Below the pieces are notes generated by a model. It was not told the origin of the DNA, did not search any database, and was given only the letters and a program-made list of their open reading frames with translations. From GWF2-33-9 sp964500435 (lineage in GTDB: Bacteria > Bacteroidota > Ignavibacteria > Kapaibacteriales > UBA2268), in contig CAZCNL010000008.1 in NCBI GenBank assembly GCA_964500435.1, positions 1 to 64,000 on the forward strand: 64,000 nt of DNA. Reading direction: 5' to 3'. Numbering within the stretch: the stretch's first letter is position 1; each line of letters starts with the position of its first letter. This document shows, piece by piece, positions 43,580 to 52,588 of the stretch. A program made the translations under genes and the position numbers.

Positions 43580-45439
43580 TTAAAAAATATTCTTGATTGG
43601 AATTGTAAAATTAAATGTGGTACCTTTTCCGATGTGACTTTCAACCCAAATTTTTCCTTTGTGTTTTTCTACGAATTCTTTGCAAAGCAATAAGCCTAAA
43701 CCGGAACCTTTTTCGGGGGAATTGCCAATTTTCTTTCTATCAATGTCATCTCTGAATAGCTTAGGTATGTCTTCTTCGGAAATACCAATTCCTGTATCAG
43801 TAACGCTTATTTGCATAAATTTATCGTTATAATCGGAAAATGTAATTGTGATTTCAGATTCGGGGTGACTGAATTTTATTGCATTAGAAATTAAATTACG
43901 TATTATTGTTTCATATAAATTTTTATCGCAAAATGCTATTGCGAATTCATTTTGTAAATTGTAATTTAATGTTATTTGAAGTTGTTTTTGTTTGATATTT
44001 TCATTATAGATCTTCAAAATTTCTTCTGTTTCTATTGTTAAATTTTGAAAATCGGGATTGAATTGAATTCCATCTCTTTGAGCTTTTGCCCAATCAAACA
44101 AATTAGTGATTAAATTACTTAATTGTTGTGTTGAAAGATATATACTTTTTATAGATTTTGAAAGTTCTTCTTTTGAAAATTTATCAAAATATAAATTTAC
44201 AGTTTCGGTCGATACTAACATTGCATTTAAAGGAGAACGAATATCGTGCGAAATAATAGAAAATAGTTTATTCTTTGTTTCATTTGCTTTTTTCAATTCG
44301 GCTTCAGAATTAGTTAGGTCATTATTAGCAATAATTAATTTTTGGGATTCACGAGATAAGTTATTGTTTAACTCTTGAAGTTCCAAATTCGATTCTTTTA
44401 ATTGTTCAAGAGCGGCTTTGTATTTTAATTGTAGTTTATGATTTTCAATGGAAGAAAAGACCAATCGCAAGACTATTAAACCAATTATTAATGAAATAAG
44501 AATAACATAAAAATTTCGCTCAGTTTCATTTGAATGGTTGAATGCCCATAAAAGCATAAAATACATGGCACCAAGCCAAATATAGATATAAGAAAATGAA
44601 AAGAAATTATAAATACTTTTAAATCTGGAATTATTCGATATAACTTTTATTATTGTATCTTCATTTTGCTTGGCAAGTGCTGTTAACCCAAAAAAAGTAA
44701 AAGCTAAAGTCCATCCAATATCTGATGTATACCCACTCGAAAAAATACTTGATGATTGTATTGCAAGTTGTATGAAATCACCATAAATTAAAAAGAAACT
44801 ACCTGCAATTAAGAGGATTGTTGATATAAAATCATAGCTAAAATATGTTTTTCGCAAAATAATTGAAAAAAGCAAGATAATAATTACAGTATCGAAAAAT
44901 GTAAAGAGCAAGAAATTAATCAAATCAAAATCAAATTGATTTATGAGAGCGTTTGCAACATAAGAATAATTAAAATTCCATTGAATGAGTACTATTGCAA
45001 GTGAAATAATTATTAATTCTATGATATAAAGTGTTGTATATTTTGGTAATTCAGTTTTGTTGGACAGTTTAAATAAAAATATTATGAAAAAAATGTAAAA
45101 TATAAAATAAAATAAATCCGTTAAAGTGTTAATAGCTGAAATACCTAAAATCGACTCGTAATAAACATAAAGTGTATTACCTACCGTCCAAGAAAGATTT
45201 CCAAAAGTAAAAAACAACCAATCATTTCTGGTCTCGCTGTTTTCTTTTTTTAAGTTCTTATAAGTTTGATAAACTAAAAAAGTTGCAAATGCAGTAATCG
45301 ATAATTGTATTAAATTGCTTATTAATTTTACTATTGTATGATTTGTAATATAGAAAATGTTTATTATTTGCAGCAAGTTAGCAAATATAAAAGTCAAATA
45401 GATAAATACATTTTTCTTATTTCCAGTGGTATTCTTCAC
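43580..45439 (-). CDS. Membrane-bound sensor histidine kinase
   Basis: 619 residues. About ten hydrophobic segments occupy residues 8-325, with no extracellular sensor domain of note, so it may sense within the membrane. A coiled coil (about 330-390) leads to the HisKA domain with phospho-acceptor histidine near 398 in SIISHDIRSPLNAM. The ATPase domain has NLISNAIKFSHPES (N-box), DTGIGISEEDIPKLF and KGSGLGLLLCKEF. There is no receiver domain and no response regulator gene adjacent, so its partner is encoded elsewhere; the hybrid kinase at 56659 is not close. Confidence 0.9.
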   Translation of the reverse strand: MKNTTGNKKNVFIYLTFIFANLLQIINIFYITNHTIVKLISNLIQLSITAFATFLVYQTYKNLKKENSETRNDWLFFTFGNLSWTVGNTLYVYYESILGISAINTLTDLFYFIFYIFFIIFLFKLSNKTELPKYTTLYIIELIIISLAIVLIQWNFNYSYVANALINQFDFDLINFLLFTFFDTVIIILLFSIILRKTYFSYDFISTILLIAGSFFLIYGDFIQLAIQSSSIFSSGYTSDIGWTLAFTFFGLTALAKQNEDTIIKVISNNSRFKSIYNFFSFSYIYIWLGAMYFMLLWAFNHSNETERNFYVILISLIIGLIVLRLVFSSIENHKLQLKYKAALEQLKESNLELQELNNNLSRESQKLIIANNDLTNSEAELKKANETKNKLFSIISHDIRSPLNAMLVSTETVNLYFDKFSKEELSKSIKSIYLSTQQLSNLITNLFDWAKAQRDGIQFNPDFQNLTIETEEILKIYNENIKQKQLQITLNYNLQNEFAIAFCDKNLYETIIRNLISNAIKFSHPESEITITFSDYNDKFMQISVTDTGIGISEEDIPKLFRDDIDRKKIGNSPEKGSGLGLLLCKEFVEKHKGKIWVESHIGKGTTFNFTIPIKNIF

Positions 45440-45558
45440 TATATATTATTTCTAAACTATTGTTATATGATTATTTATTTTTAAAAATAACTATTAATTT
45501 TTATTATTTATTTATTTTTTTTATTATAAAAAAACAAAAATAAAAAAAAATTATCGAT

Positions 45559-46545
45559 TTACTTTTTTTTCCAAGTTAAAAATATTCGAAGCAAACGTTC
45601 CATTTGTTTATCGGAATGTATGGCAATATCAGCAGCATTTGCTTGTAAGTTTTCTGTTTGTTCTTCTGGTTTTGAAAACATCAAAGTGAATGCATAAGTA
45701 ATCAAAATGGAAAATTCTAAGCCTAAGGCAAAAAATACAAGTGAAGGTTCAGATGCAGGAATAAATTTCAAACCTCTTAAACCAATAATGATAATTAAAA
45801 ATGCTGCACCAATATAAACAAAACCTAATATTGTGTTAGAATATTTTTCAGTAAAATGATTTCTCATATAAATCTTTAAGCCTGATATAATATGCATAAC
45901 CTTATAAAAAATACTTGAATATTTCCACTGCAAAGCATTCCGAAGAATTAATAAATCATCTACTTGCACTTGCCATTCAGCAGATAAATTATAAATTTGC
46001 CTCAAATCTGCTGACAAAATCTTTTCGCTTATTTCTTTATCTTCGACTTCAATATGTGTACCGTAAATAGCCCAGTGAATTTTATCGATTGAATTTATTA
46101 TTTCTCGTTCTATCTTTTGCCTCATATAACCGAACTTTATCGGCAGAACGGTTGTAATAACTGTGGCAATGAAAAACCCAAACAAAATTGAAATCATCGA
46201 AAGGGAAAAAATGGGCTGAAACCATACCCGTGTTTCCGCAGGTGTGTCAAGATACATATCAACTGCCCAAGAATAATAATAGGAAACCTCTCGTATCTTT
46301 TTGGCTCCCTTTTGGCTTAAAATTAATCTATTAATTCCTTTATCATCATCAATAGATAATGCTCTTCGGTCTCCCGTAGTATTGTAAACTTTGCCATTCA
46401 AGTTTTTTTCAACAAAATATTGAATAAAACTAACTGAAAGTGTAAATACAGAATACATTCCCAATAAAAAAAATATCAAAAAGAAAATTTTCTGTAAAAA
46501 ACTCGTTCTCGCTAACTCAAAATAATTTGAACTTTCTTTTCTCAC
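45559..46545 (-). CDS. Four-segment membrane protein of unknown function
   Basis: 328 residues. Hydrophobic segments lie near 20-45, 110-130, 233-255 and 262-285. A periplasmic loop (about 45-105) and a cytoplasmic loop of about 95 residues (135-230), containing IDKIHWAIYGTHIEVEDKEISEK and a hydrophobic-charged pattern, separate them. The tail is polar. No family or motif is recognisable to me. It stands alone, 119 bases upstream of the histidine kinase start and on the same strand; a functional link to that kinase is possible but unsupported. Confidence 0.6.
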   Translation of the reverse strand: MRKESSNYFELARTSFLQKIFFLIFFLLGMYSVFTLSVSFIQYFVEKNLNGKVYNTTGDRRALSIDDDKGINRLILSQKGAKKIREVSYYYSWAVDMYLDTPAETRVWFQPIFSLSMISILFGFFIATVITTVLPIKFGYMRQKIEREIINSIDKIHWAIYGTHIEVEDKEISEKILSADLRQIYNLSAEWQVQVDDLLILRNALQWKYSSIFYKVMHIISGLKIYMRNHFTEKYSNTILGFVYIGAAFLIIIIGLRGLKFIPASEPSLVFFALGLEFSILITYAFTLMFSKPEEQTENLQANAADIAIHSDKQMERLLRIFLTWKKK

Positions 46546-46637
46546 TTCGTAAAAATTAAATTTTATAAATTACTTTTGAAAAAAAATATAATTTAATTAA
46601 AACTTATTAAACTGCGAACATTTTTTCTATTTTTGCT

Positions 46638-47399
46638 CTAATAAATTGATTTCAACAATCCAATACTGAGATTAAATTTCCACTCCCTCCAATCTTCTTT
46701 CTCTATTATGCTGAAAATAGGAAAATCAATTCCTATTTTAATCGATGAATAATAACCACGAATAATTGACACATCATAATTTACAAATAACTCAGGAGAA
46801 AAAAGTAATTTATTATAATTTGATAAAATTCCATTTTGAATAATTCTTTCTTTACTACCATCAATAAATGTTTCGTTGCTTGGGGCGAGTATTTTTTCCT
46901 TGTGCGTGGCGGTGCTACTTACATAAAGGTGTAAATTGCCAGTTGCTCCAATCGAAAAATGAGAGTTAAATATTCGGTATTTTGCACCAAATTTCAAAAT
47001 TAATTTATTTCTTGATTCATCTAATGTATATTTATACTCAGAAATATAATCATTCCTGCCATCTGAACGAGGTACCATAATTGTTGTCGAAAAATTTGAT
47101 TTTAATGCAACAAATCCAACAGAAGAAATAAGTGCCATATCTCCTTTGTACCAATATTCTCCGCTAAGACTAATTTCTTGGGATTTACCTGCGCCAGCTT
47201 GATAATTGCAACATTCGATAAAATCTTCCAAAAAACCAAAATTACCTCGATTTTCTATAATGCCATAATTAACAGATAATCCAATAAACTTTGTGGGGAT
47301 TGTGTATGGTAATCTCGGTGAATACTGCCAATCGAATCCTTGACTGAGGAGTTCAAGCGTAAAAATTAAAAAAATCAATATAAATTTAATACTTTTCAA
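46638..47399 (-). CDS. Probable outer-membrane beta-barrel protein
   Basis: 253 residues. Signal peptide about 1-20 (ending LLSQ). The mature part alternates polar and hydrophobic residues in many short strands (for example ISLSGEYWYKGDMALISSVGFVAL and KLILKFGAKYRIF) and ends with an aromatic residue (LSIGLLKSIY), as outer-membrane barrels do. It begins three bases after the T9SS protein gene and is surely co-transcribed with it. No named family is apparent. Confidence 0.6.
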   Translation of the reverse strand: MKSIKFILIFLIFTLELLSQGFDWQYSPRLPYTIPTKFIGLSVNYGIIENRGNFGFLEDFIECCNYQAGAGKSQEISLSGEYWYKGDMALISSVGFVALKSNFSTTIMVPRSDGRNDYISEYKYTLDESRNKLILKFGAKYRIFNSHFSIGATGNLHLYVSSTATHKEKILAPSNETFIDGSKERIIQNGILSNYNKLLFSPELFVNYDVSIIRGYYSSIKIGIDFPIFSIIEKEDWREWKFNLSIGLLKSIY

Positions 47400-47402
47400 A
47401 TT

Positions 47403-49661
47403 CTATTTTATTATCACAAATTGTTGAGAAAAAATTGAATTATTTACAAAAACTCGGAGATTATAAATTCCTGAATTATAATTCGTCAAGTCAATATTTT
47501 TGGTGTAACTTCCCGCTTCATAGATTTCTTCCTGAGTTTCGAACACAATATCACCTATTGAATTAAATATTTTAAATTGAATTGGTGTTTTATCATAAAT
47601 TAAAAAATCACAGTACAAAACATTGTTTGCAGGATTTGGGTGTATTGACTGTAAAATTAGCGTTTGAGGAAATACTTTTAAGTCAATACCACAAATTGAA
47701 TCTGTAATGAAATACCCATTTTTTATATTTTCCTTTGGCAGATTTAAAGCATAATCGCAAATTTCATTACCAAATAAAGGATTAATGAAACTTACTGCCG
47801 TTGATTTTGCATTTCCTAAAAACACTTTAAACAGCAGTGTAATTAAATTATTATTATCTTTGAATCGAGTTTTTGGTGGCTTTTTAATATCAATTGCTAA
47901 GTGTCCATCTATTTCTTCTGAAATTGATATTTGTGATATTGGTTGTTCAATAGCAGTATTTTCAATTTTATAACCAACATAATGTAATATAGAGCGATTA
48001 TAAAAAAGAGTATCTTTAAATTGATTTGCAAATACAATATTTGAATCAACTTTAATTGACATTTCAATTATACTTCCAGGTTTGCCTTTAATTGTATCAA
48101 TATATAAATTTGTTTTAGCAGGAACAGTCGATGTTCCCATTAAAAATATCTTATAGTTCTTTATTTGTGAATTATTTTGTAAAACCATTTCTGCAGTATA
48201 ATCCTGAATGATAATTGGTTCGAAATGTATGGGTATTTTTTCTATTGAATTTGGAAATATTTTTAAAGTTTGGATATCTGTCGAAAAAGCAAAAGTAGGA
48301 TTTTGATTTGTAAATTCAATATTTTCAATAATTAATGTATCATTTCCAGAATTCCGTATAATTAAGCTTGTATCTTTGGAGGAAGGGCAATATGGCAAAT
48401 AATAATAAACTCGTTCAAAATCGATTGTGTCGCTTGCTACCTGAATTGCGGGTTCAATTGCTCTACCAACTAAATAAATTATTTTTTTCGATACATCGGC
48501 GGGAACGTAGTTAAAACCACGATTTTCAATATCGCTAGTAATTTCATAATTTAAAATAAATGAACCTCTTTGCTTCAAAGTCAAATCGATGTTAAATGTT
48601 GATGAAGAATCGGGCATCAAGTATTTTTTGTTTTGAATCAATTTTTGGGTAAATGAATAATCAAATAAAAAATCGGGATTGATAATTTCTTCTTTCGTTG
48701 AATTAAATGGAATATTTCCTAAATTTAATACTTTCCCGTTAATTTTAATTGCTTGTTCTGTTTTGACATCACCAAGATAAATCGTATCTCCTTTAATTGG
48801 ATAATTTGACGATATTAGCCTTAAATCTTGCTTTACGCCCGTTCCAACAACTTTCAAAACCGCAATTTGAATTGAATCAGGGAATTGCTTCGGCAAGGGG
48901 TGATACTTCAACTTTACTTCACCAGTATCACTTCCCATATTTTTCGGTGCGTAACTTATTGCCCATTCAATTATTTCGCTTTTTTTTCTGAATGTTGGAT
49001 TAATTTGGAAAAAGGCTGGGAAAAATTCGTCTTGAGTTAATTTTTGTGATATTAAGTTAAAATATTGCTCATCAATTGAAACGCTATCTTTGAAAGTAGA
49101 TTTCACTCGCCACCTTTTTGTGATTCCTACTGGTGGGTCGATATATGTTGAATCAAAAACAATTAAATCTTCATATCCATCTATAAACTTTTTTGTCTTT
49201 TTGGCATAGATGTGAAAAAGCTTAGATAAAGCAATTGAAGTGTCCGGTTCGACACCATATCCAATTTGCAAATAAGCATTATAGTAACCTAATGGGTAAA
49301 TAGTTATGTTAGTATCAGCTTTGTATTGAATTAAAATGTTGTTTGTTGATTTTGGAAGAATTTGCATAGGGAAAAACGTTTGAATTTCGTGAAAACTACG
49401 GAATTCTTCATTCAATGGGTCATTTGGGAAATAATTATAAATACTATAAGTTGGCTTTACTCCATATATTATATATTTTGAATCTGAATAATTTTCCAGT
49501 GTAAACTTAGAATTAATCGAATCACCAATAAAGCACGGTCCAAAATTTATTTCTGTTGAATCTGGTCGCTCGTTCGAATATATTTTGCCAATCTCTGCAG
49601 AACTCAATCGCCCAAATAAAACAAAAAATAATATAATTATATTAATTGATTTAAATTTCAT
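47403..49661 (-). CDS. Large secreted protein with T9SS sorting domain and Ig-like modules
   Basis: About 752 residues from ATG 49661; the start fits the signal peptide (MKFKSINIIILFFVLFGRLSSA), and the longer frame to 49706 would start at the TTG that is the promoter's -33 element. The body contains repeated ASPM/SPD-2/Hydin-like beta-sandwich blocks with 'FERVYYYLPYCPSSKDTSLI' and RNSGNDTLIIENIEF near residues 420-455, which are typical of choice-of-anchor Ig-like repeats. The end is a T9SS C-terminal domain (IHPNPANNVLYCDF, FKIFNSIGDIVFET, YNSGIYNLRVF). The partner gene for a probable barrel protein follows. Confidence 0.75.
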   Translation of the reverse strand: MKFKSINIIILFFVLFGRLSSAEIGKIYSNERPDSTEINFGPCFIGDSINSKFTLENYSDSKYIIYGVKPTYSIYNYFPNDPLNEEFRSFHEIQTFFPMQILPKSTNNILIQYKADTNITIYPLGYYNAYLQIGYGVEPDTSIALSKLFHIYAKKTKKFIDGYEDLIVFDSTYIDPPVGITKRWRVKSTFKDSVSIDEQYFNLISQKLTQDEFFPAFFQINPTFRKKSEIIEWAISYAPKNMGSDTGEVKLKYHPLPKQFPDSIQIAVLKVVGTGVKQDLRLISSNYPIKGDTIYLGDVKTEQAIKINGKVLNLGNIPFNSTKEEIINPDFLFDYSFTQKLIQNKKYLMPDSSSTFNIDLTLKQRGSFILNYEITSDIENRGFNYVPADVSKKIIYLVGRAIEPAIQVASDTIDFERVYYYLPYCPSSKDTSLIIRNSGNDTLIIENIEFTNQNPTFAFSTDIQTLKIFPNSIEKIPIHFEPIIIQDYTAEMVLQNNSQIKNYKIFLMGTSTVPAKTNLYIDTIKGKPGSIIEMSIKVDSNIVFANQFKDTLFYNRSILHYVGYKIENTAIEQPISQISISEEIDGHLAIDIKKPPKTRFKDNNNLITLLFKVFLGNAKSTAVSFINPLFGNEICDYALNLPKENIKNGYFITDSICGIDLKVFPQTLILQSIHPNPANNVLYCDFLIYDKTPIQFKIFNSIGDIVFETQEEIYEAGSYTKNIDLTNYNSGIYNLRVFVNNSIFSQQFVIIK

Positions 49662-49676
49662 ATTTTTTAAATTTAG

Positions 49677-49706
49677 CAAAATTAACTGATTAAAACTAAA
49701 TTTCAA
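49677..49706 (-). promoter_or_regulatory. Bacteroidota-type promoter that fixes the start of the 47403-49661 gene
   Basis: On the minus strand: TTG (49706-49704), a 19-base spacer, TAATTTTG (49684-49677). Transcription would start near 49670, just before ATG 49661. Confidence 0.65.
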
Positions 49707-49759
49707 ACGTCAATTAAATTAAATATTAATTTATCTTTTATATAAATTAAAATAATTCA

Positions 49760-49767
49760 TAATTTTG
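49760..49767 (+). promoter_or_regulatory. Candidate -7 box for the 49794 operon
   Basis: TAATTTTG starting 34 bases before ATG 49794. No TTG at 19 bases. Confidence 0.45.
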
Positions 49768-49793
49768 TATTTTTATTTTAACTTATTGAATAT

Positions 49794-50552
49794 ATGAATA
49801 AACACATAATTTTTCTTTTTATTTTACTTTTTGCATTAAGTACAAATTTTTCGAACGCACAAATAATAAATAAGACAACTAAACAAATTTTATTGAAGGG
49901 AACTGTCAAGGATTTAATCGATGATAGCCCTCTTTCGGTAAATATCAAGTTCGAAGATGAAAATGGTAAGTCTTTCAAAATAACTTCAAATTCCTTGTCT
50001 GGAAAATATGAACAAATTTTGGAAGCTGATAAAACTTATAAAATAAAAATTACCGCCAATAATATTTTCCCAACTGAATTTATTGTGAAAACAGACACAA
50101 CAAATAATTATAAGGAACAACTCCAAGATTTCAAAGTTGTTTCGTTAACTCCTGGGAAAAAAGTCCAATGCTGGGATATTTTTGAAAGTGGCACTTCACA
50201 ATTAAATTCGAATTTCTCCAATTTAATAAATGAATTAAATAAAAATATGCAATTTAACCGAAATGTATCGCTAATTCTTGAAGTTAATGCCTTCGATTCT
50301 TTCGATAAATTTGTTAAAATATCAAAAGTTAAAGGGAAAAGTAAAAAAATAGATACTGTTTTCTATGAAAATGATTACAATGTTTTAGTAAAACAACGCT
50401 TTGAAAATTTTAAAACACAAGTTTCGAAACTATTTAAATTTCCCAACAGAATAGAAATCAAGATAAATCCAAATGTTCAATTAAGTGAAAAAACAGAAAG
50501 ATGCGACGTCGATTTAATAGTTAAAGAATTTAAAGAACTACTCGGAGAATAA
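49794..50552 (+). CDS. Secreted protein: carboxypeptidase-regulatory-like domain plus OmpA-like remnant
   Basis: 252 residues. Signal peptide about 1-23 (ending SNAQ). Residues 32-100 form a carboxypeptidase-regulatory-like/Cna-B-type beta sandwich (LLKGTVKDLIDDSPLSVNIKF). The rest (about 125-245) resembles an OmpA C-terminal domain in shape (a beta-alpha repeat ending in a hydrophobic strand) without the full peptidoglycan-binding signature. It shares its layout with the protein at 51788-52552, so the two are paralogues. It may link envelope layers; function is inferred from layout only. It is co-transcribed with the next gene. Confidence 0.55.
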   Translation: MNKHIIFLFILLFALSTNFSNAQIINKTTKQILLKGTVKDLIDDSPLSVNIKFEDENGKSFKITSNSLSGKYEQILEADKTYKIKITANNIFPTEFIVKTDTTNNYKEQLQDFKVVSLTPGKKVQCWDIFESGTSQLNSNFSNLINELNKNMQFNRNVSLILEVNAFDSFDKFVKISKVKGKSKKIDTVFYENDYNVLVKQRFENFKTQVSKLFKFPNRIEIKINPNVQLSEKTERCDVDLIVKEFKELLGE

Positions 50553-51506
50553 ATGAAATACCAAGTAAAAATCATAAAACTTTTGATAATATTTTTCATA
50601 ATTTTCTCTAATTTAAATGAAATGCTTGCTCAAGAAGAGCAAACTACTCAAACTTTAACAGAAGAAAGTCCAAATAAAATCGACACTATTTGCTTTAAAT
50701 ATTACTTTTTTCCAAAAGATACATTAATTTATAAAGTAAATAGCATCGATAGTTTAACGCATAATTTAGATGCTCCAGTTTTCAAAGTTAGAGAAGATAA
50801 ATACCAAGTAGTCTGTGATTCCGTCGATTCATTTAACAATTTTTATCTCACATTAACTGCTTTAACTACTAATATCAAGGAATGGTCTCAAAAGAGCGAT
50901 ACTGTTACTCATACATCTTCTCCTTGGTTGGGTAAAAGAGTTCGGCTCGTTATTGATACATTAGGAAATCGAAAAAAAATATATATGATTGATTCCAACT
51001 TTGCTATTACATCTATGGGTGGCGCATTTCAACCTTATTTATTCTTCCCAATTGTCGAAACTTGCAAAATACTCGGACGCTCTTGGTTAGTTAAAACTTC
51101 TGATACTTTATATGAAAACGCTTATCCTCCAGCGATTTTGAATCAAACATCTCTTTTCCGTATGAAGGATACTTTGTTGCTAGATTCTGAAAAAATCGCA
51201 CTCGTAACTTTCGTTAAAACAGGAAGAGGTATCTACAATTTGAACAATGCAGAAATTGATATGCACGTCGATAATGTTATTAATATGTATGGTGAATTAA
51301 TGATTTCACTTGAAAATAATATTCCTGTTCAATATATCGCTACTCAAGAACAAAAGTTGAGTTTGACAATCAATGATGGCGCTGTAGTTCCTTCCTGGCA
51401 ACATAGCACAATCCGCTACCAGCTCGAAACCTTCAAACGTGACTATTCACAAGTTAAAAAAGAAATCGAAAAATTAAGAAATGAATTAAAGAAAAAAAAG
51501 AAATAA
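50553..51506 (+). CDS. Secreted protein of unknown function with C-terminal coiled coil
   Basis: 317 residues. Signal peptide about 1-26 (ending MLAQ). The middle is beta-rich with no recognised family. The last 25 residues are a charged helix, KKEIEKLRNELKKKKK. The ATG follows directly after the TAA of the preceding gene (TAAATG), so the two are translationally coupled. The conserved-looking stretch VVCDSVDSFNNFYLTLTAL near 85 and AFQPYLFFPIVETCKILGRSW near 155 could be used to search for relatives. I do not name a function. Confidence 0.55.
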   Translation: MKYQVKIIKLLIIFFIIFSNLNEMLAQEEQTTQTLTEESPNKIDTICFKYYFFPKDTLIYKVNSIDSLTHNLDAPVFKVREDKYQVVCDSVDSFNNFYLTLTALTTNIKEWSQKSDTVTHTSSPWLGKRVRLVIDTLGNRKKIYMIDSNFAITSMGGAFQPYLFFPIVETCKILGRSWLVKTSDTLYENAYPPAILNQTSLFRMKDTLLLDSEKIALVTFVKTGRGIYNLNNAEIDMHVDNVINMYGELMISLENNIPVQYIATQEQKLSLTINDGAVVPSWQHSTIRYQLETFKRDYSQVKKEIEKLRNELKKKKK

Positions 51507-51589
51507 TATTTTTACATAAAATTTTGATGTAATTTTAGAAGTAAATTTTACTGAAAAAATAATTTTGATGTAAATATACAACATAAAAA

Positions 51590-51621
51590 AAGGCAGTTAC
51601 TGAATGTTCAATAACTGCCTT
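51590..51621. terminator. Bidirectional terminator after the 50553 gene
   Basis: AAGGCAGTTA (51590-51599) pairs with TAACTGCCTT (51612-51621); an inner TGAA/TTCA stem extends it. A- and T-runs flank both sides, so it can end both the plus-strand operon and the minus-strand tRNA transcript. Confidence 0.75.
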
Positions 51622-51634
51622 ATTTTATTACAAG

Positions 51635-51707
51635 CTGCCTCGTTAGGGCTCGAACCTAAACTCTTCTGATCCAGAGTCAGACGTGTTGCCAGTTACACCA
51701 CGAGGCA
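51635..51707 (-). tRNA. tRNA-Gln (anticodon CUG)
   Basis: 73 bases on the minus strand. Acceptor stem 51701-51707 with 51636-51642 (7 pairs, U1-A72), D stem 51695-51698 with 51683-51686 and a GG in the loop, anticodon stem 51677-51681 with 51665-51669, loop 51670-51676 reading CTCTGGA so the anticodon is CTG (51674-51672), T arm 51655-51659 with 51643-51647 and loop TTCGAGC, discriminator G73 as usual for tRNA-Gln. CCA is not encoded (CTT follows), so it must be added by the CCA-adding enzyme. Confidence 0.96.
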
Positions 51708-51753
51708 AATTTTATCATTTAAAGTTTATTTACATAAGCAATTTTTATAATTT

Positions 51754-51761
51754 CAAAATTA
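51754..51761 (-). promoter_or_regulatory. Candidate -7 box for tRNA-Gln
   Basis: TAATTTTG on the minus strand, 47 bases before the tRNA 5' end, leaving about 40 bases of precursor leader. No TTG at the usual spacing. Confidence 0.4.
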
Positions 51762-51787
51762 CGAATATTTTTTAAAAAATGCACTTT

Positions 51788-52552
51788 TTAATTTAATTTT
51801 AAAATTTTATTTATTGAAATTTCCGTATCAGTAAAATCCAGCTTTTTATTTGTGATTTTTTGTGGAAAAATAAACTCGTAAGTAAATAATTTTAAAGGTA
51901 ATTGCAATTCTGTTATTACTTTTTGGATTTGGTTTGCTCTGCTTTGTAAGAATTCTTTTTCAACATCTATTGCGGATATTTTTATTTGTTTATTTTTAAT
52001 TTTGCCTTTAACTTGAACTTGTTGGGATTTCTTACTAGGTTTGAATTTCAAATTTGGTGCGGATAATTTTAATAAAAAATTTATATTTTTATTTAATAAA
52101 TAAAAATCTTTAAATTTCTTAAAAAACTTGATTGCATCGTCTTTTAATAAAGTATCATTATCATCAAATAATTTTAAATCAGATATAATAATTCCTTCTT
52201 TCAATTGTCGAATAATAAAGTCCTTTTTTATTTCTTGGTATTTGTTATAATTTTCAACTTTAATTTCTTGGAATCCACTAACTTCGATATAACCTTTAAA
52301 TATTGGCAAATATGTTTTATTTTGGGGTACAACAATCTGATATGTTCCATCTGCATTTGACCTTGCAATATTTGGTGCGGTATTATCAGTTACAAACCTA
52401 ATTTCTGTTCCGATTGGTTCACCCAAATCATTTTTAATTGTACCTGAATAAAGTACTACATCTTTTTGTTGCGAATAAAGGGATTGAGTAATCGTAGTTA
52501 CAATAAATAATATTATAACCAAAATATTTATTTGAAATTTTTGTTTATTCAT
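51788..52552 (-). CDS. Secreted protein paralogous to the 49794 gene
   Basis: 254 residues. Signal peptide about 1-27 (ending LYSQ), then a carboxypeptidase-regulatory-like domain (VLYSGTIKNDLGEPIGTEIRF) with a DGTYQIVVPQ strand, and a C-terminal OmpA-like part including LQSRANQIQKVITEL near 205-219, which resembles the OmpA S-x-x-R-A-x-x-V block but lacks the rest of the peptidoglycan-binding motif. Same size and layout as the protein at 49794 but opposite in strand. It lies 36 bases downstream of rnhA and may be co-transcribed with it. Function unknown. Confidence 0.55.
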   Translation of the reverse strand: MNKQKFQINILVIILFIVTTITQSLYSQQKDVVLYSGTIKNDLGEPIGTEIRFVTDNTAPNIARSNADGTYQIVVPQNKTYLPIFKGYIEVSGFQEIKVENYNKYQEIKKDFIIRQLKEGIIISDLKLFDDNDTLLKDDAIKFFKKFKDFYLLNKNINFLLKLSAPNLKFKPSKKSQQVQVKGKIKNKQIKISAIDVEKEFLQSRANQIQKVITELQLPLKLFTYEFIFPQKITNKKLDFTDTEISINKILKLN

Positions 52553-52588
52553 ATTTTTCCAGAATTCAATTTTTAAATTATATTATAA

